DNA of 64,000 nt from Palsa-601 sp963801185 (GCA_963801185.1 CAWDDW010000003.1:1178001-1242000); one strand, 5' to 3'; counted from the first letter of the stretch, positions 46,262 to 55,681 are shown. The notes: a model not told the origin generated them from the letters alone. A program made the numbers and translations.

Positions 46262-47260
46262 GTGCCCCGCCTGACCCCAGCCGACGAGCGGCTCGCGCAC
46301 CAAATCCCCGAGCCGCTCACCCACGTCGTCACCCGCCACGAGCATTGGCGTGAGAGCTATTTCTTCGTGATGCACCCGGCGGAGGGGAGCGACGGGGACG
46401 TGGTGATACTTACCATGGCGACCTACCCCGCGACCGAGAGGCTCGACAGCTACCAGATGGGCAGGATCGGCGGGTCCCACGTCTTCACCCTCCACCAGCG
46501 CGCGTTCGGCGCGGATCCGCACGCGACGGTTATCGGACCCGTCTCCGTCGACATAGCGGAGCCCTACCGCACCGTCCGCCTGCAGGTCTTGGGCGAGGGC
46601 GCGTCGCCCGAACTGGACCTCGTCTTCCATGCACGGACGGCGCCTTACGCGATGCGCCGGGGGACGATGAAGCGGAGCGACGAGATCATCTGGGACCAGA
46701 GCCAGATGATCCAGTCGGGGTGGTTCGACGGCTGGTACTCGCTCGGCGGCGAGCGGAGGGAGGTCCGCCACTGGTGGGGACAGCGGGACCACTCATGGGG
46801 CATCCGTGACCACGATCGCTGTCCGATGTGGATGTGGCTGGCGCTTCAGCTGCCCGACGGCATGCTCGGGCTTTGGCACTGGGAGCTGGCGAACGGGGCG
46901 CCGGTGTTCACCGACGGATGTTTCGCTCCTGCAGACGGGAGCGAGCCCGTGCCGGTGGTCGGCTTCCGACACGACCTCGAGTGGCTGGGCGACGACGGCG
47001 CTCCATGCAGCTACGAGAAGTTCGGCACGAACGTGCGTGGACTGGCGGGCACGGTTGAGATCACGCTCGAAGGTCGCGACGCGCTCGTCGTCGAGGCTCG
47101 CGGCGCTTGGGCGATGCCGTACGGCCCACGCGGCGGGGGCCAGCATTTCTGCACGGTCGAGGTGAGCGACGGTCGCCGCGGTAACGGAGTGATCGAGATC
47201 ACGGGTGCCCATCATCACCGGTACTTCCCGATCGCCCGGGCGGAATCGTTGCCGTCCTGA
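46262..47260 (+). CDS. Uncharacterised protein, possible lipid/steroid-related lipocalin-like fold
   Basis: About 332 residues, start GTG at 46262 only four bases after the kinase stop. I do not recognise the family with confidence. Conserved-looking blocks are HEHWRESYFFVMHPAEG, VRHWWGQRDHSWGIRDH and MLGLWHWELANG; many aromatic beta strands recall two-domain CrtC/AttH-type lipocalins that act on hydrophobic substrates. No signal peptide or membrane helix. Close linkage to the acyl-CoA dehydrogenase and kinase implies a common pathway. Confidence 0.6.
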   Translation: MPRLTPADERLAHQIPEPLTHVVTRHEHWRESYFFVMHPAEGSDGDVVILTMATYPATERLDSYQMGRIGGSHVFTLHQRAFGADPHATVIGPVSVDIAEPYRTVRLQVLGEGASPELDLVFHARTAPYAMRRGTMKRSDEIIWDQSQMIQSGWFDGWYSLGGERREVRHWWGQRDHSWGIRDHDRCPMWMWLALQLPDGMLGLWHWELANGAPVFTDGCFAPADGSEPVPVVGFRHDLEWLGDDGAPCSYEKFGTNVRGLAGTVEITLEGRDALVVEARGAWAMPYGPRGGGQHFCTVEVSDGRRGNGVIEITGAHHHRYFPIARAESLPS

Positions 47261-47311
47261 GACCGGCCCGTTGGCCGTTTCGTCGAACCGGCTCGGAGCA
47301 GACGGAGACTC

Positions 47312-47887
47312 GTGTCATCCAAAACCCTTCCCCGGCGGGTTGTAGGGGTGATGCACGCGCCACACGCCTCGGTTGATGACGACCGGGCCGTAGGTCGCGA
47401 GCCGGAGGACTTCGATCAGTTCTTCCGAGGGGTGTTCGCCAAGGCCGTCGCTGTAGCGCAACGGGTGACCGGAGATCGGGCGTCGGCAGAGGACGCAGCG
47501 ATCGAAGCGTTGGCCAAGGCGCACTTCCGCTGGGAGAGGATCGGCTGCCAACCGTGGCGCGACGTCTGGGTGCTGCGGGTGGCGGTGAACGAGGCGATAC
47601 GGCGCCTCCCCCGACGGCCGGCGGTGCCTCACCTGCTCGACACAGGCGATCTTGCCGACGAGGTCGTGCTCCGCCAGACGCTGACCGCGGCGCTGCAGAA
47701 GCTGCCGCGCCGCCAATGCGAGGTGATCGTGATGAAGTACCTGCTCGGCTTGTCCGAGACCCAGGTCGCGGCCGCTCTCGACATCAGTCACGGGACCGTG
47801 AAGACGCACCTACACCGGGGCATGGCCGCGTTGAGGCAGACCCTCGGTCGCAACCTGAAGGAGGAGCACCTTGCTCGACTTGCCTGA
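47312..47887 (+). CDS. ECF-type RNA polymerase sigma factor
   Basis: A 191-residue sigma factor of the SigE-like extracytoplasmic group. Region 2 spans FDQFFRGVFAKAVAVAQRVT to WRDVWVLRVAVNEAIRRLP; region 4 is LQKLPRRQCEVIVMKYLLGL, then VAAALDISHGTVKTHLHRG. The GTG at 47312 is used; an ATG at 47351 is an alternative. Its 3' end overlaps the downstream membrane-anchored propeller gene by 17 bases, indicating co-translation. Confidence 0.88.
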   Translation: MSSKTLPRRVVGVMHAPHASVDDDRAVGREPEDFDQFFRGVFAKAVAVAQRVTGDRASAEDAAIEALAKAHFRWERIGCQPWRDVWVLRVAVNEAIRRLPRRPAVPHLLDTGDLADEVVLRQTLTAALQKLPRRQCEVIVMKYLLGLSETQVAAALDISHGTVKTHLHRGMAALRQTLGRNLKEEHLARLA

Positions 47888-49217
47888 ACTCCGCCCACCC
47901 GACTTCGACGACGCTCAGCTGGACTCGATGCTGGCGAAGGCCAAGATGCGAAGCGCCGGCTTCCGCCGACGCACGAGGCGTCGGCGCTCGCTCAGCGGGC
48001 TCGTGGCACTCGCCCTCGTCGCGTCACTGGTGGCGGCATCGATCGTTCACCTCGAGGGGACCCGGCGAACCGATCGCGTCGCCGTCACGACCTCGCCTCC
48101 TGTCGTGAAGGCGCCGTCGTGGAAGCTGGTCGGCGACGTCACCCAAGCCTCGTGGCAGGAGGTCTCTCCGAGCGGCTACGAGCCGGGCTACGGCCTCACC
48201 TGTCCAGCGGCGACGACGTGCTACGTGGCGGAGTTCGCGGGCGCCGACCAGAGTGCGCCGCTCTCCATGGCGGTTGAGGTCACAAACGACGGCGGCGCGA
48301 CCTGGCGGCAGCTGAGCCTGCCGGTGGACCTGGCGACGTCGACCGGCCTTGCTTGCACCGACGCCACGTCGTGCTCGCTGCTCGGGCAGGACGGCGCCGG
48401 GAACACCTTCTTCGTTTCAACGGCGAATGGTGGCGAGACATGGACCTCGGTCCCCGGGCCATCGGATCTCCCCTCGTCGTTCCTGTTCACAGACGTCTCG
48501 TGCACGGTGGCGACGTCTTGTGTCGCTGTCGGGTCCGCCGGTGACGGCACGGCTGGATCAGTCCTCTCCGTGATGACGACGGATGGTGGTGAGTCCTGGT
48601 CTGAGGCATCACTCCCTGAGGACTTCGATCCCTTGCAGCTGGACTGTGATCGGAGCGCCATTTGCATCACGACCGGTACCGAGACGAGTCCCGGCTCGGG
48701 CTCAGGGTCTTCGCCCGGCATCGTCCTCTACAGCTCTGACGGCGGCTCGACCTGGTCGCCGGCGTCGCTGCCGGCCGGCGTGGGACCCGTGACCTCCCTG
48801 TCATGTTCGGAGGCGTCCGATTGCTTTGCCACGTCGTTCGGCGGCGATAGCGACGGTCAGGGTCAGAGCCCGGTGATCGTCACCTCTGATGGCGGGCGAA
48901 GCTGGTCGGCGACCGGCACCGGGGGACTGCCCGATTCGCTCCTCACCTCCATCTCCTGTCCGAGCAGCTCCTATTGTTGGGTGTCGGGGGTAGTCGTTCC
49001 GGCCGGAAGTGGAAACGCCATCACGTTCGCGGATGCGGAGGGGCTGCTCGCGATGACCGCTGACAGCGGCCAGAGCTGGCAGACCGCTCAGGTGCCCGAG
49101 GGGATTCGTGCGGTCGGGCGAGTCTCGTGCCCGGATGCGACGACATGCTTCGCCCTTGGTTTCGAGAAGGAAGCCTCCGGGCAGGGGTCGTTCGTGCTGT
49201 TGTCCTACGCGAGCTAG
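47871..49217 (+). CDS. Membrane-anchored Cys-pair propeller, probable anti-sigma partner
   Basis: A 448-residue protein: a cytoplasmic N-terminus of about 45 residues (LDSMLAKAKMRSAGF and Arg-rich stop-transfer), a single membrane helix (GLVALALVASLVAASIV), then an outside domain with seven C-x5-C pairs (for example CPAATTC, CTVATSC, CPDATTC) and BNR-type TNDGGATW/TSDGGRSW strands, i.e. a seven-bladed propeller with probable disulfides. TTG at 47871 with a perfect GGAGG. Overlap with the sigma factor makes it the likely membrane regulator, although no classical anti-sigma zinc motif is seen. Confidence 0.8.
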   Translation: MLDLPELRPPDFDDAQLDSMLAKAKMRSAGFRRRTRRRRSLSGLVALALVASLVAASIVHLEGTRRTDRVAVTTSPPVVKAPSWKLVGDVTQASWQEVSPSGYEPGYGLTCPAATTCYVAEFAGADQSAPLSMAVEVTNDGGATWRQLSLPVDLATSTGLACTDATSCSLLGQDGAGNTFFVSTANGGETWTSVPGPSDLPSSFLFTDVSCTVATSCVAVGSAGDGTAGSVLSVMTTDGGESWSEASLPEDFDPLQLDCDRSAICITTGTETSPGSGSGSSPGIVLYSSDGGSTWSPASLPAGVGPVTSLSCSEASDCFATSFGGDSDGQGQSPVIVTSDGGRSWSATGTGGLPDSLLTSISCPSSSYCWVSGVVVPAGSGNAITFADAEGLLAMTADSGQSWQTAQVPEGIRAVGRVSCPDATTCFALGFEKEASGQGSFVLLSYAS

Positions 49218-49221
49218 AGAG

Positions 49222-50421
49222 TCAAGGGGATGCTGAGTCCCTCTCGACCACCGAGTCGGCAACCTGAGCGGCGACCTGAGCGGCGAGCAGCGCCTTGCAG
49301 TCTGCGGCCGGGAGTGGCGTCGAGAAGAAGTAGCCCTGACCGAGCCCCCATCCGATCGACCTCAGTGCAGCGGCTTGCTCCTCGCGTTCGATTCCCTCGG
49401 CGATCCCGATCATGCCCACTGACCATGCCAGGTGGTGGATCGCCTCCACGAGAAGCATGGCCCGCGCGGAGTGTGGCAGCTCGGCAGTGAACGAGATGTC
49501 GATCTTCAAGAGGTCGAAGGGGAACCGCCGGACATAGGACAGCGAGGAGAAGGCCGTCCCGAAGTCGTCGAGGGCGAGCCGGACACCGAGCTCCTTCATC
49601 TTGACGAGGAAGTCAGTCGTCTGTTGGGTGTCGTCGAGCAGCACCGACTCGGTGACCTCAACCACGAGGTCGATGGGTTCGATCCCGGTCGAGCTCACGA
49701 CCGACGAGATCGAGTCGAGCAGATTGGGATCCGAGATGTCGGTCGCAGAAAGGTTGACGCTCATCCAAAGCCGCTCGGGCGAACCGTGGGTTCCCTGCCA
49801 GGCGGCGAGTTGGGTGGCTGCCTGCCGGCGCGCCCACCTGTCGATCTCCACGACGAAGCCGGTCGCCTCGGCCTGCGGCAGGAACTCGCCCGGATACCGG
49901 AGGCCTTCGGTGGGATGTTGCCACCGCACGAGGGATTCGAAGCCGACGATCCGCCCGCTCGCGAGCTCTACGACCGGTTGATAGTGGAGGACGAGCTCGT
50001 CGAGGCTCGGGAGGGCTTCCAGTTCTTCGATCGAGACTTCCTGGCCCGCCGCGATCCTGCGCACGGCTTCTCGGAGCTCTCCCACAGCCCGGGTCTTGCG
50101 GATCCACGCAGCGCTGCCTGCCTGGATCGAGGCGTAGAGGCTGCCCGCGATGTCGGAGCCTGTCAACGTGATGATCTCCGCGTCGGGATGCGCGGACTTG
50201 AGCGCCCGGATGGCATCTGCTCCTTCCATGTCGGGGAGGTGGTAGTCGAGGATCACGATGTCCGGCAGCACGGCCGCAGCGACCTCCGCGCCCCCGGCCG
50301 CGGTCAAGGCGGTGCCGACCACCGCGATCGTCGGGTCGTCACGCAGCAGGCGCACGACGCTCTCGAGGAACATCTCGTGGTCGTCGACCACGATCACGCG
50401 GACGAGAGGTTGGTCAACCAT
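49222..50421 (-). CDS. Response regulator with EAL phosphodiesterase output
   Basis: About 399 residues. Receiver domain: VRVIVVDDHEMF, phospho-Asp in IVILDYHLPDME (about 56), Lys in IRKTRAV region. EAL domain: FESLVRWQHP (E of the EAL motif kept), MSVNLSATDI, VEVTESVL, LALDDFGTAFSS, LLKIDISF, AEGIEREEQ and LGQGYFFS, so metal and substrate residues appear complete and cyclic-di-GMP cleavage is expected. The ATG at 50421 overlaps the end of the hybrid kinase gene by eight bases, marking them as partners. Confidence 0.9.
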   Translation of the reverse strand: MVDQPLVRVIVVDDHEMFLESVVRLLRDDPTIAVVGTALTAAGGAEVAAAVLPDIVILDYHLPDMEGADAIRALKSAHPDAEIITLTGSDIAGSLYASIQAGSAAWIRKTRAVGELREAVRRIAAGQEVSIEELEALPSLDELVLHYQPVVELASGRIVGFESLVRWQHPTEGLRYPGEFLPQAEATGFVVEIDRWARRQAATQLAAWQGTHGSPERLWMSVNLSATDISDPNLLDSISSVVSSTGIEPIDLVVEVTESVLLDDTQQTTDFLVKMKELGVRLALDDFGTAFSSLSYVRRFPFDLLKIDISFTAELPHSARAMLLVEAIHHLAWSVGMIGIAEGIEREEQAAALRSIGWGLGQGYFFSTPLPAADCKALLAAQVAAQVADSVVERDSASP

Positions 50422-52006
50422 CGCGGTCGAGCGCCTCCCCGATCTTCGCCAGAAGGCCCTCGCGGGAGAAGGGTTTGCCAAGAAGGGTGACCCCGGGGTC
50501 GAGGCGTCCCTGCGTGCCGAGGACCGGCTGGGCGTAGCCCGACATGAAGACCACCTTGATTCCCGGCCGGATTGCCCGGACAAGCTCGGAGACCTCCTTG
50601 CCTAGCATTCGTGGCATCACGACGTCGGTGAGAAGTAGGTCGATCTCACCTTCGTGGTTCTCGGCGATGGCGATCGCCTCTGCGCCTCCGCTCGCCTTCA
50701 GGACTGTGTGGCCGCTGCGGGACAGGATCCTCGCTGTGACCTCGAGCATGGCTTCTTCGTCTTCCACGACGAGGATGGTCGCCCCGCCCCGGTGCGCAAC
50801 CGGTTCCTCGAGGCGTTCGCGCAGGATCTCGACTTGATCGATCGCCGGGAAGATCGCGCTGAAGGTCGTCCCGATGTCGGGCTCGGAATAGAAGTGGCAG
50901 TGGCCTCCGGCTTGGGAGATGATCCCGTAGACCGTCGCGAGTCCGAGCCCCGTGCCTTCGCCCTTGGGCTTGGTCGTGAAGAAGGGCTCGAAGGCACGAT
51001 TGAGGGTGTCGGTGTCCATGCCCGTCCCGGTGTCGCTGACCCGCAGGCGCACGTAGCGGCCGGGCGCGACGCCGGCGGGGATGGGTGCGTCGTCGAGGAC
51101 GACATCGGAGGTGTCGATGATGAGCGTCCCACCTCGCGGCATGGCGTCTCGAGCGTTCACGACGAGGTTCATCAGGACCTGCTCGAGTTGGCCTGAGTCG
51201 GCCATGATCTGCGGGAGTGCTGAAGCGGCATCGACGAGCAGCTCGACATCTTCGCCGATCGTGCGGCGCAGGAGCTGCTCGACGCCTTCGATGACCTCGT
51301 TCAGCCTGAGCGCCCGCGGGGTGACGACCTCGCGGCGACCGAACGCGAGCAATTGACGAGTCAACTCAGCCGCCCGCTCAGCCGCCCGCTGCACCTGCTC
51401 GACATCTTGTTGGACTGCGGTCCACCTGTCACCGCCGGGCGCCGCGCTCGCGGCGGCGACTTCCTCGCCGATGAACGCGGTGTAGTTGATGATCACGCCT
51501 AGCAGGTTGTTGAAGTCGTGAGCGACGCCACCGGCGAGCTGGCCGAGGCTCTCCAGCCTCTGGGACTGGAGAATCCTGACCTCGCGACGCTCCCGCTCGG
51601 CCTGGGCGCCCAGGCGCTCCCGCTCGGCCTCCGCTTCGACCCGCTCGCTCACGTCGCGCACGGCGGCCGCCACGAGCGGTCCCTTGTCTGTCTCGATGGC
51701 CGAGAGGGAGATCTCGGCGGGGAACTCGCTGCCGTCCTTCCGTCGCGCTCGCAGCTCGAGACCGCGATTCATGGGGCGAGCAACCGGAGCGGCGAAGTAG
51801 GAGTCCCGGAGGGCCGAGTGAGCGGTCCTCGCGTCAGGCGGCACCAGTAGCTCGACTGGCGCGCCGATCAGCTCCGACCGTGCGTATCCGAAGAGCTCTT
51901 CGGTCTGGGCGTTCACGATCACGATGCGTCCGCCGGCGTCGACTCCGAGAATCGCGTCAGGGGCTGCCTCGAACAACCCTTTGAAATTCATATCTCCGTC
52001 TGTCAT
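50414..52006 (-). CDS. PAS hybrid histidine kinase with C-terminal receiver
   Basis: About 530 residues: PAS (LFEAAPDAILGVDAGGRIVI), HisKA with acceptor His in LAGGVAHDFNNLLG (about 165), HATPase with LMNLVVNARDAMPRGG and GEGTGLGLATVYGI, then a receiver with phospho-Asp in DLLLTDVVMPRMLG. No membrane segments. The ATG at 52006 follows GGAG by eight bases; the frame stays open upstream but lacks similarity. It should phosphorylate the receiver-EAL protein and so link a cytoplasmic cue to cyclic-di-GMP. Confidence 0.9.
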   Translation of the reverse strand: MTDGDMNFKGLFEAAPDAILGVDAGGRIVIVNAQTEELFGYARSELIGAPVELLVPPDARTAHSALRDSYFAAPVARPMNRGLELRARRKDGSEFPAEISLSAIETDKGPLVAAAVRDVSERVEAEAERERLGAQAERERREVRILQSQRLESLGQLAGGVAHDFNNLLGVIINYTAFIGEEVAAASAAPGGDRWTAVQQDVEQVQRAAERAAELTRQLLAFGRREVVTPRALRLNEVIEGVEQLLRRTIGEDVELLVDAASALPQIMADSGQLEQVLMNLVVNARDAMPRGGTLIIDTSDVVLDDAPIPAGVAPGRYVRLRVSDTGTGMDTDTLNRAFEPFFTTKPKGEGTGLGLATVYGIISQAGGHCHFYSEPDIGTTFSAIFPAIDQVEILRERLEEPVAHRGGATILVVEDEEAMLEVTARILSRSGHTVLKASGGAEAIAIAENHEGEIDLLLTDVVMPRMLGKEVSELVRAIRPGIKVVFMSGYAQPVLGTQGRLDPGVTLLGKPFSREGLLAKIGEALDRDG

Positions 52007-52096
52007 CCACGCCACTCCAGACAGGTATTTGTATAAGACAGTAGCCGCGAATGTGGCTGGTCGAGAGACCGTTAAGGCGGTGAGCTCGTGGCGATA

Positions 52097-52110
52097 CGAA
52101 CAAACGTTCG
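52097..52110 (+). promoter_or_regulatory. SOS box (LexA operator)
   Basis: CGAACAAACGTTCG contains the actinobacterial LexA half-sites GAAC and GTTC separated by four bases. It lies 15 bases before the ATG (52125) of the radical SAM gene. The mycobacterial homologue Rv2578c is, to my recollection, a LexA target, which supports the call. TATGCT at 52112-52117 directly downstream could be a -10 element. Confidence 0.8.
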
Positions 52111-52124
52111 CTATGCTCGGGTTC

Positions 52125-53193
52125 ATGCCGGGAACCATCCAGTCGACACCGCTCAGGTGGCGACTCGCAGCTGACGAGGACGAGACGCGGTTGTTCTCCG
52201 ACGATGCCGTCGTCGAGCGTCAAGTAGGGAGAGGTGAGTTCCGCGGGATGGAGTTCCTCCACGTGAATGCACGGACGATCGTGAACAGGGTGCCGGAGGC
52301 GAGCAGGGTCCCGTTTCGCTTCACTATCAACCCCTACCGAGGTTGCAGCCACGCGTGCACCTACTGCTTCGCCCGCCCGACCCATGAGTTCCTCGGCCTC
52401 GGGATGGGCGAGGACTTTGACCGACGCATCGTCGTCAAGGTCAACGCCGTCGAGCGGCTACGAGCCGAGCTGCGCTCGAGTCGCTGGCGGGGCGATCACA
52501 TCGCGATGGGGACCAATACCGACCCTTACCAGCAGGCCGAAGGCAAATACCATCTCACGCCGCGGGATCGTGGAGGCACTGGGGGAAGTCGGGAACCCGT
52601 TCAGCATCCTCACGAAGTCGACCCTGATCTTGAGGGATCTCCCCCTGCTGGCCGAGATCGCGCGCCGCAGCGACGTCCGTGTCAACCTCTCCGTCGCCAC
52701 GCTCGATCGTGAGGTCTGGAAGCTGACCGAACCGGGCACGCCGCCACCGGACAAGCGGCTCGAGGCTGTGAAGCGCCTCAACGAGGCGGGCGTCCCCTCC
52801 GGTGTCCTCGTAGCGCCCGTCTTGCCAGGCTTGTCCGACAGTGACGAGCAACTGAGGGCGATCGGTGCCGCCTGTGCCGGCGCCGGCGCCGTCTCTGTGT
52901 CGGCGGTCGCTCTCCACCTTCGTCGCGGCGTGCGCGAGCACTATCTCGGATGGCTCCACCGGGTCAGGCCGGACCTGGCGGCGCTCTACGCCGGCCGCTT
53001 CGGGCGAGGCGCATACCAGCCCGACGGTGAGCAGCAACGGATCACGAGGGTCGTCGCCGACGCCTTCCAAGAGGCGGGCGGCCTCGAGCCCGTCCTCGAC
53101 GCGTCATCATGGCGGTGGACGGGCCTCGACGATTCCGAGGCGAGGCCTGGCGTCCGGCGGGGGCCCGAGGCGGAGCAGCTCCGGTTCGGGTAG
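52125..53193 (+). CDS. Rv2578c-like radical SAM protein (frameshifted)
   Basis: About 355 residues when joined. The radical SAM iron-sulphur motif is CSHACTYCF (CxxxCxxC, about 78-86), after NPYRGC typical of spore photoproduct lyase-like enzymes. VAMGTNTDPYQQ-type and SILTKSTLILRDLPLL segments follow. A one-base insertion near 52557-52564 (ACGCCGCGGG; ACGCGCGGG expected) breaks the frame; deletion gives YHLTRGIVEALGEVG. This indel is not at a GAGCTC site. The SOS box upstream indicates DNA-damage induction. The reaction is unknown. Confidence 0.83.
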
Positions 53194-53246
53194 CGCCGTG
53201 TCGGCCGAAGTAACATCTCGCCGATGCCATGACGAGGGAGGCTGCC

Positions 53247-54474
53247 ATGTCGACGCCCGCTGTTCACCGCGGGACGGTTTCACTGAGGCGCGCAGTCACC
53301 AGCTGGGCGCTCGGGGCATGCCTCATGAGCGGGGCCGCGGGGATCAGTCTGATAGCCACGACGGGCTCGACCGCACTGGCGACGAGAGTGAGTCAGTCAC
53401 CGCGGGGCGCTGCCAACGTGTCCGGAGCCTTCAACGCTGTGACATTGGTCCCGGGCTCGAAGGACGTCATAGCGGTGGGAAGTTGGTATGGCGTTAGTTC
53501 GTCCGGCGACGTGATCGAGGAGTGGAACGGGTCCTCATGGAAGAACATGAAGGTGCCGAGCTTCGGGGCCGGCATCACATCTGAGGCCCTTAGCGGGGTG
53601 TGGGCCGCGTCGGCCTCCGACGTGTGGGCGGTCGGGTACGAAGTCGACGCCAGCGGGCAGACGGCGCAGCTGCTTCATTGGAACGGCAAGAGCTGGAAGG
53701 CCGACACGTTGACAGGTCTGCCGGCGAACTCGGTGCTCAGTGCGATCAGCGGCGTGTCGTCCTCTGACATCTGGAGCGTGGGCTACGGCTCGGGCCGCGT
53801 GTCCACGGCGATCGAGGTCCATTACAACGGCACCTCGTGGGCCGTGAGCACGCAAGGTCCGAGCAATGCGATCCTCTCTGGCGTGGCGGCCGTCTCGGCC
53901 TCGAGCGTCTGGGCCATCGGGTCTGCCGGAGCGACGCCGAAGCCGCTCGTCCTCCACTACGACGGCTCTTCTTGGAAGTCGTCGAGCTCGCCTGCAGCTT
54001 CTGATGTCTACTTCAACGCCGTGTCAGCTTCGGGTTCGACGGCCTGGGTGGTGGGGAGCGTCGACACCTCGAAGCCGGCGGCTTACTCGATGGAGTGGAC
54101 CGGGAGCAAGTGGGTGAGCATCAAGATGGCCGTTCCTTCGGGTCAGGCTCCGAGGCCGACCGCCGTGCTCACGCTCTCGAGCCTCGACGGCCTGGGCGGG
54201 CGGAGAGGTGAACAACAAGACCAACACGAACTGGAGCGCTTACGCGGAGGAGTTCACCAAGGGCAAGTGGTCGAACGAGACGCTGCCGGCTGCTGGGAAC
54301 GGCTCCTCGATCGCGGCCCTGGCGGCCTCTTCCGCCGGCAACATCTGGGCAGCTGGTTCGTACTTCACTGGAAAGATCTGCGTGTCTCCGGACCACCCTC
54401 TCTCGTATCACCACACCTCCAGTTGGAAGGTCGTGCCGACGGCCACTCCGACGGGGGCGATCGCTCACTGCTGA
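53247..54474 (+). CDS. Secreted WAVG-repeat propeller protein, copy 1 (frameshifted)
   Basis: About 408 residues: signal peptide (RRAVTSWALGACLMSGAAG), then propeller repeats of the type SxSDVWAVGY with WNGKSW/YDGSSW strands, and a C-terminal block GKICVSPDHPLSYHHTSSWK ending in HC. An extra base at 54179-54185 (GAGCCTC; GAGCTC expected) separates the frames; removing it gives TLSSSTAWAGGEV. The ATG at 53247 has GGGAGG five bases upstream. One base separates its stop from the next paralogue. Probably exported; ligand unknown. Confidence 0.75.
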
Positions 54475-54475
54475 G

Positions 54476-55681
54476 ATGAGGGCGAGGGTCGCCAGACGGT
54501 ATGGAGTGGCGCGCTGGGCGCTCGCGGCGTGCCTCACAACCGGGGCAGCGGGTATCGGCGCCATCGCTACGACCGGCACCTCCGTGCTCGCCACAACGAC
54601 CGCAGCGCGCCTTGCGCGCGTGGAGGCCAAGAGCACGCTCTCGGGGGGCTTCCAGGCCGTGACCGTGGTTCCGGGCTCCAAGGACGCCATCGCCGTCGGC
54701 CAGTGGTACGGCAAGACGACTTCGGGCGACGTGATCGAGGAGTGGACAGGCTCCACCTGGAAGGACATGACTCCACCAAGCCTCGGCACGTCCGTCACGG
54801 GCTCAGGCTTGAGCGATGTCTGGGCGGCCTCGGCCTCGGACGCTTGGGCCGTGGGCTACATGTCGACCAATTCCGGCTCGTCCGTCCAGCTGATCCACTG
54901 GGACGGGAAGAGCTGGTCGCTTCAGGCAGTCGCCGGCTTGCCGGCAAACTCGACGATGCATGGGATCAGCGGATCGTCGTCCTCGGACGTCTGGTGTGTC
55001 GGTGTGGCGTTTGACGACAAGACTCTCGAATCGACGCCCCTCGAGCTCCACTTCACCGGCAAGTCGTGGAAGTTGTCGACCGAGGGCCCGTCGGACTCCG
55101 GGCTGAGCGCCGTGTCGGCGGCCTCGGCCTCGGACATCTGGGCCATCGGTGGCGAAGGGAAGACCAACACCCAGATCGTGGTCCACTACGACGGGAAATC
55201 ATGGAAGAACGTGAAATCGCCGGTCCCCTCGGTCTCTTCCTTCAACGCCGTCTCGGCTTCGGGCTCCACGGCATGGGTGGTCGGGAGCGCGGGCACGCCG
55301 TCGTCGCTTTACGCGATGGAGTGGAAGGGGTCCAAGTGGGAGGCGGTCAAGTTCCCGGCGCCAACGGGCACTTATCCTTACTTGAGCGGTGTCGTCACTC
55401 TCTCAGCTCCTCGGCGTGGGCAGGTGGCAGCACTGGCTCAGGCGTGTTCATGGAGGAGTTCGCCAAAGGCAAGTGGTCGGTCGAGAAAGTGCCGGCGGTG
55501 GGGCACGGCCCGTCACTTGCTGCCTTCGCCGGATCTTCCTCCCGCAACATCTGGGCTGTCGGCCAGTACTTCACCGGGAAGATTTGCGTGTCGCCGGAGC
55601 TTCCCGCTCACCTACCACCACACTTCCGCCTGGAAGGTCGTAGCCGCGGCCGCTCCGAAGGCCCTGATCTCACACTGCTGA
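54476..55681 (+). CDS. Secreted WAVG-repeat propeller protein, copy 2 (two frameshifts)
   Basis: About 401 residues, a tandem paralogue of the preceding gene with the same layout: signal peptide (WALAACLTTGAAGIGAIAT), repeats such as ASASDAWAVGYM and the C-terminal block GKICVSPE-LPLTYHHTSAWK ending HC. The sequence changes frame near 55404 (one base missing before AGCTC) and back at 55597-55603 (GAGCTTC; GAGCTC expected). The outer frame happens to stay open throughout, so a naive translation contains about 65 wrong residues. Function unknown. Confidence 0.75.
   Translation: MRARVARRYGVARWALAACLTTGAAGIGAIATTGTSVLATTTAARLARVEAKSTLSGGFQAVTVVPGSKDAIAVGQWYGKTTSGDVIEEWTGSTWKDMTPPSLGTSVTGSGLSDVWAASASDAWAVGYMSTNSGSSVQLIHWDGKSWSLQAVAGLPANSTMHGISGSSSSDVWCVGVAFDDKTLESTPLELHFTGKSWKLSTEGPSDSGLSAVSAASASDIWAIGGEGKTNTQIVVHYDGKSWKNVKSPVPSVSSFNAVSASGSTAWVVGSAGTPSSLYAMEWKGSKWEAVKFPAPTGTYPYLSGVVTLSAPRRGQVAALAQACSWRSSPKASGRSRKCRRWGTARHLLPSPDLPPATSGLSASTSPGRFACRRSFPLTYHHTSAWKVVAAAAPKALISHC

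Noticed and set aside
53247..55681. Programmed ribosomal frameshifting in the tandem propeller genes
   Set aside because: The two copies need opposite shifts and no slippery sequence or downstream structure is seen; indels at GAGCTC explain both.
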